From positions 1-12,146 of the forward strand of contig JAXMLJ010000115.1 of NCBI GenBank assembly GCA_034368805.1: a DNA stretch of 12,146 nt, written 5' to 3'. Below the pieces are notes generated by a model. That model was not told where the DNA came from. It saw only the letters and a program-made list of their open reading frames with translations, and did no database searches. This DNA comes from UBA2272 sp034368805. GTDB taxonomy: Bacteria > Actinomycetota > Coriobacteriia > Anaerosomatales > Anaerosomataceae. Positions 11,837 to 12,146 of this stretch are shown in pieces. Within the stretch, counting starts at the first letter, position 1; each line of letters begins with the position of its first letter. The translations under genes and the position numbers were made by a program.

Positions 11837-12146
11837 GTGCGCCTATCTCGCATGAGAGTCCTCCTCGCGCTCGTGCTTGTCGCATCACTCGGCTTCTCGT
11901 CAGTCGCCCTCGCGGCGGAGACTGAGGTCCAGAAGCTGCAGGCCCAGATCAAGGACCTGCAGGGCGATGTGAAGCGCGCCGGAGAGGCCTACTCCAAAGC
12001 CTACTGGGCACTCGACCAGACACGTGCCGAGCTCGCCAAGGTCGACAAGGAGATCGAAGTCGCCAGTGCCGAGCTCGCCGAGGCCAACGCGCGCCTGTCG
12101 CAGCGCGCTGCCGAGATGTACCGCACGGGCGGCGCCGACTACCTTC
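11837..12146 (+). CDS. Secreted coiled-coil protein, N-terminal part (probable peptidoglycan hydrolase or its activator)
   Basis: Only 103 N-terminal residues are visible before the window ends. A clear signal peptide comes first: basic start MRLSRMR, hydrophobic LLALVLVASLGF, and cleavage after ALA near residue 26. A long heptad-rich coiled coil follows (EVQKLQAQIKDLQG ... AELAKVDKEIEVASAELAEAN), then AEMYRTGGADYL. This layout is typical of the N-terminal region of PcsB/CwlO-like hydrolases and EnvC-like activators, where a catalytic NlpC/P60, CHAP or M23 domain comes later; that part is outside the window. The start is GTG 11837 behind GGAG at 6-nt spacing. In-frame ATGs at 11822 and 11852 are alternatives. 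It is read in the same direction as the PASTA gene, 54 nt downstream. Confidence 0.75.
   Translation, partial: MRLSRMRVLLALVLVASLGFSSVALAAETEVQKLQAQIKDLQGDVKRAGEAYSKAYWALDQTRAELAKVDKEIEVASAELAEANARLSQRAAEMYRTGGADYL

Overview
The window is a dense stretch of a high-GC bacterial chromosome carrying housekeeping genes. I see no mobile element, CRISPR array, phage gene or broken gene. The best guess is an actinobacterial lineage near Coriobacteriia (moderate to low confidence, no search possible). This rests on high GC, frequent GTG starts, apparently leaderless promoters, class II FBPase (GlpX) and a PASTA-domain envelope protein. A direct GlnRS (glnS) and a SAM-I (S-box) riboswitch make it less like a typical actinomycete.

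Left part, minus strand (about 1-2578). In order of transcription: psiE-like membrane protein, gltX (Glu-tRNA synthetase), tRNA-Gln(CTG), tRNA-Glu(CTC), then the 5' end of glnS (Gln-tRNA synthetase, cut by the window edge). psiE and gltX look like one operon. The two tRNAs, only 4 nt apart, have their own promoter with a perfect TTGACA box and are followed by a hairpin terminator. glnS then appears to start without a leader. The locus thus puts both synthetases next to one cognate tRNA each.

The 347-base stretch from 2579 to 2925 has no gene but is full of regulation. It holds divergent psiE and metK promoters whose -35 boxes overlap, a SAM-I riboswitch aptamer with an extra GNRA-capped hairpin, a visible antiterminator/terminator pair and a further small hairpin before the metK ribosome-binding site.

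Middle part, plus strand (2926-10313). metK ends in a strong hairpin. priA begins from what looks like a leaderless promoter and is followed closely by def, fmt, rsmB and glpX. fmt and rsmB overlap by 4 bases. The genes fit together: Fmt formylates initiator Met-tRNA, Def removes the formyl group from new proteins, and RsmB methylates 16S rRNA using the SAM made by MetK.

Right part (10314-12146). A small FmdB-type zinc-ribbon gene lies on the minus strand, convergent with glpX and divergent from an envelope gene. That gene encodes a single membrane anchor, two PASTA domains and an amidase_3-like domain that seems to have lost its metal-binding residues. The window ends inside a gene for a secreted coiled-coil protein resembling the N-terminus of peptidoglycan hydrolases, so this end looks devoted to the cell wall.

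Most notable: the synthetase/tRNA cluster, the SAM-I switch with its inserted hairpin, the PASTA-pseudoamidase protein, and a recurring TATNCT...ACCATG leaderless start.
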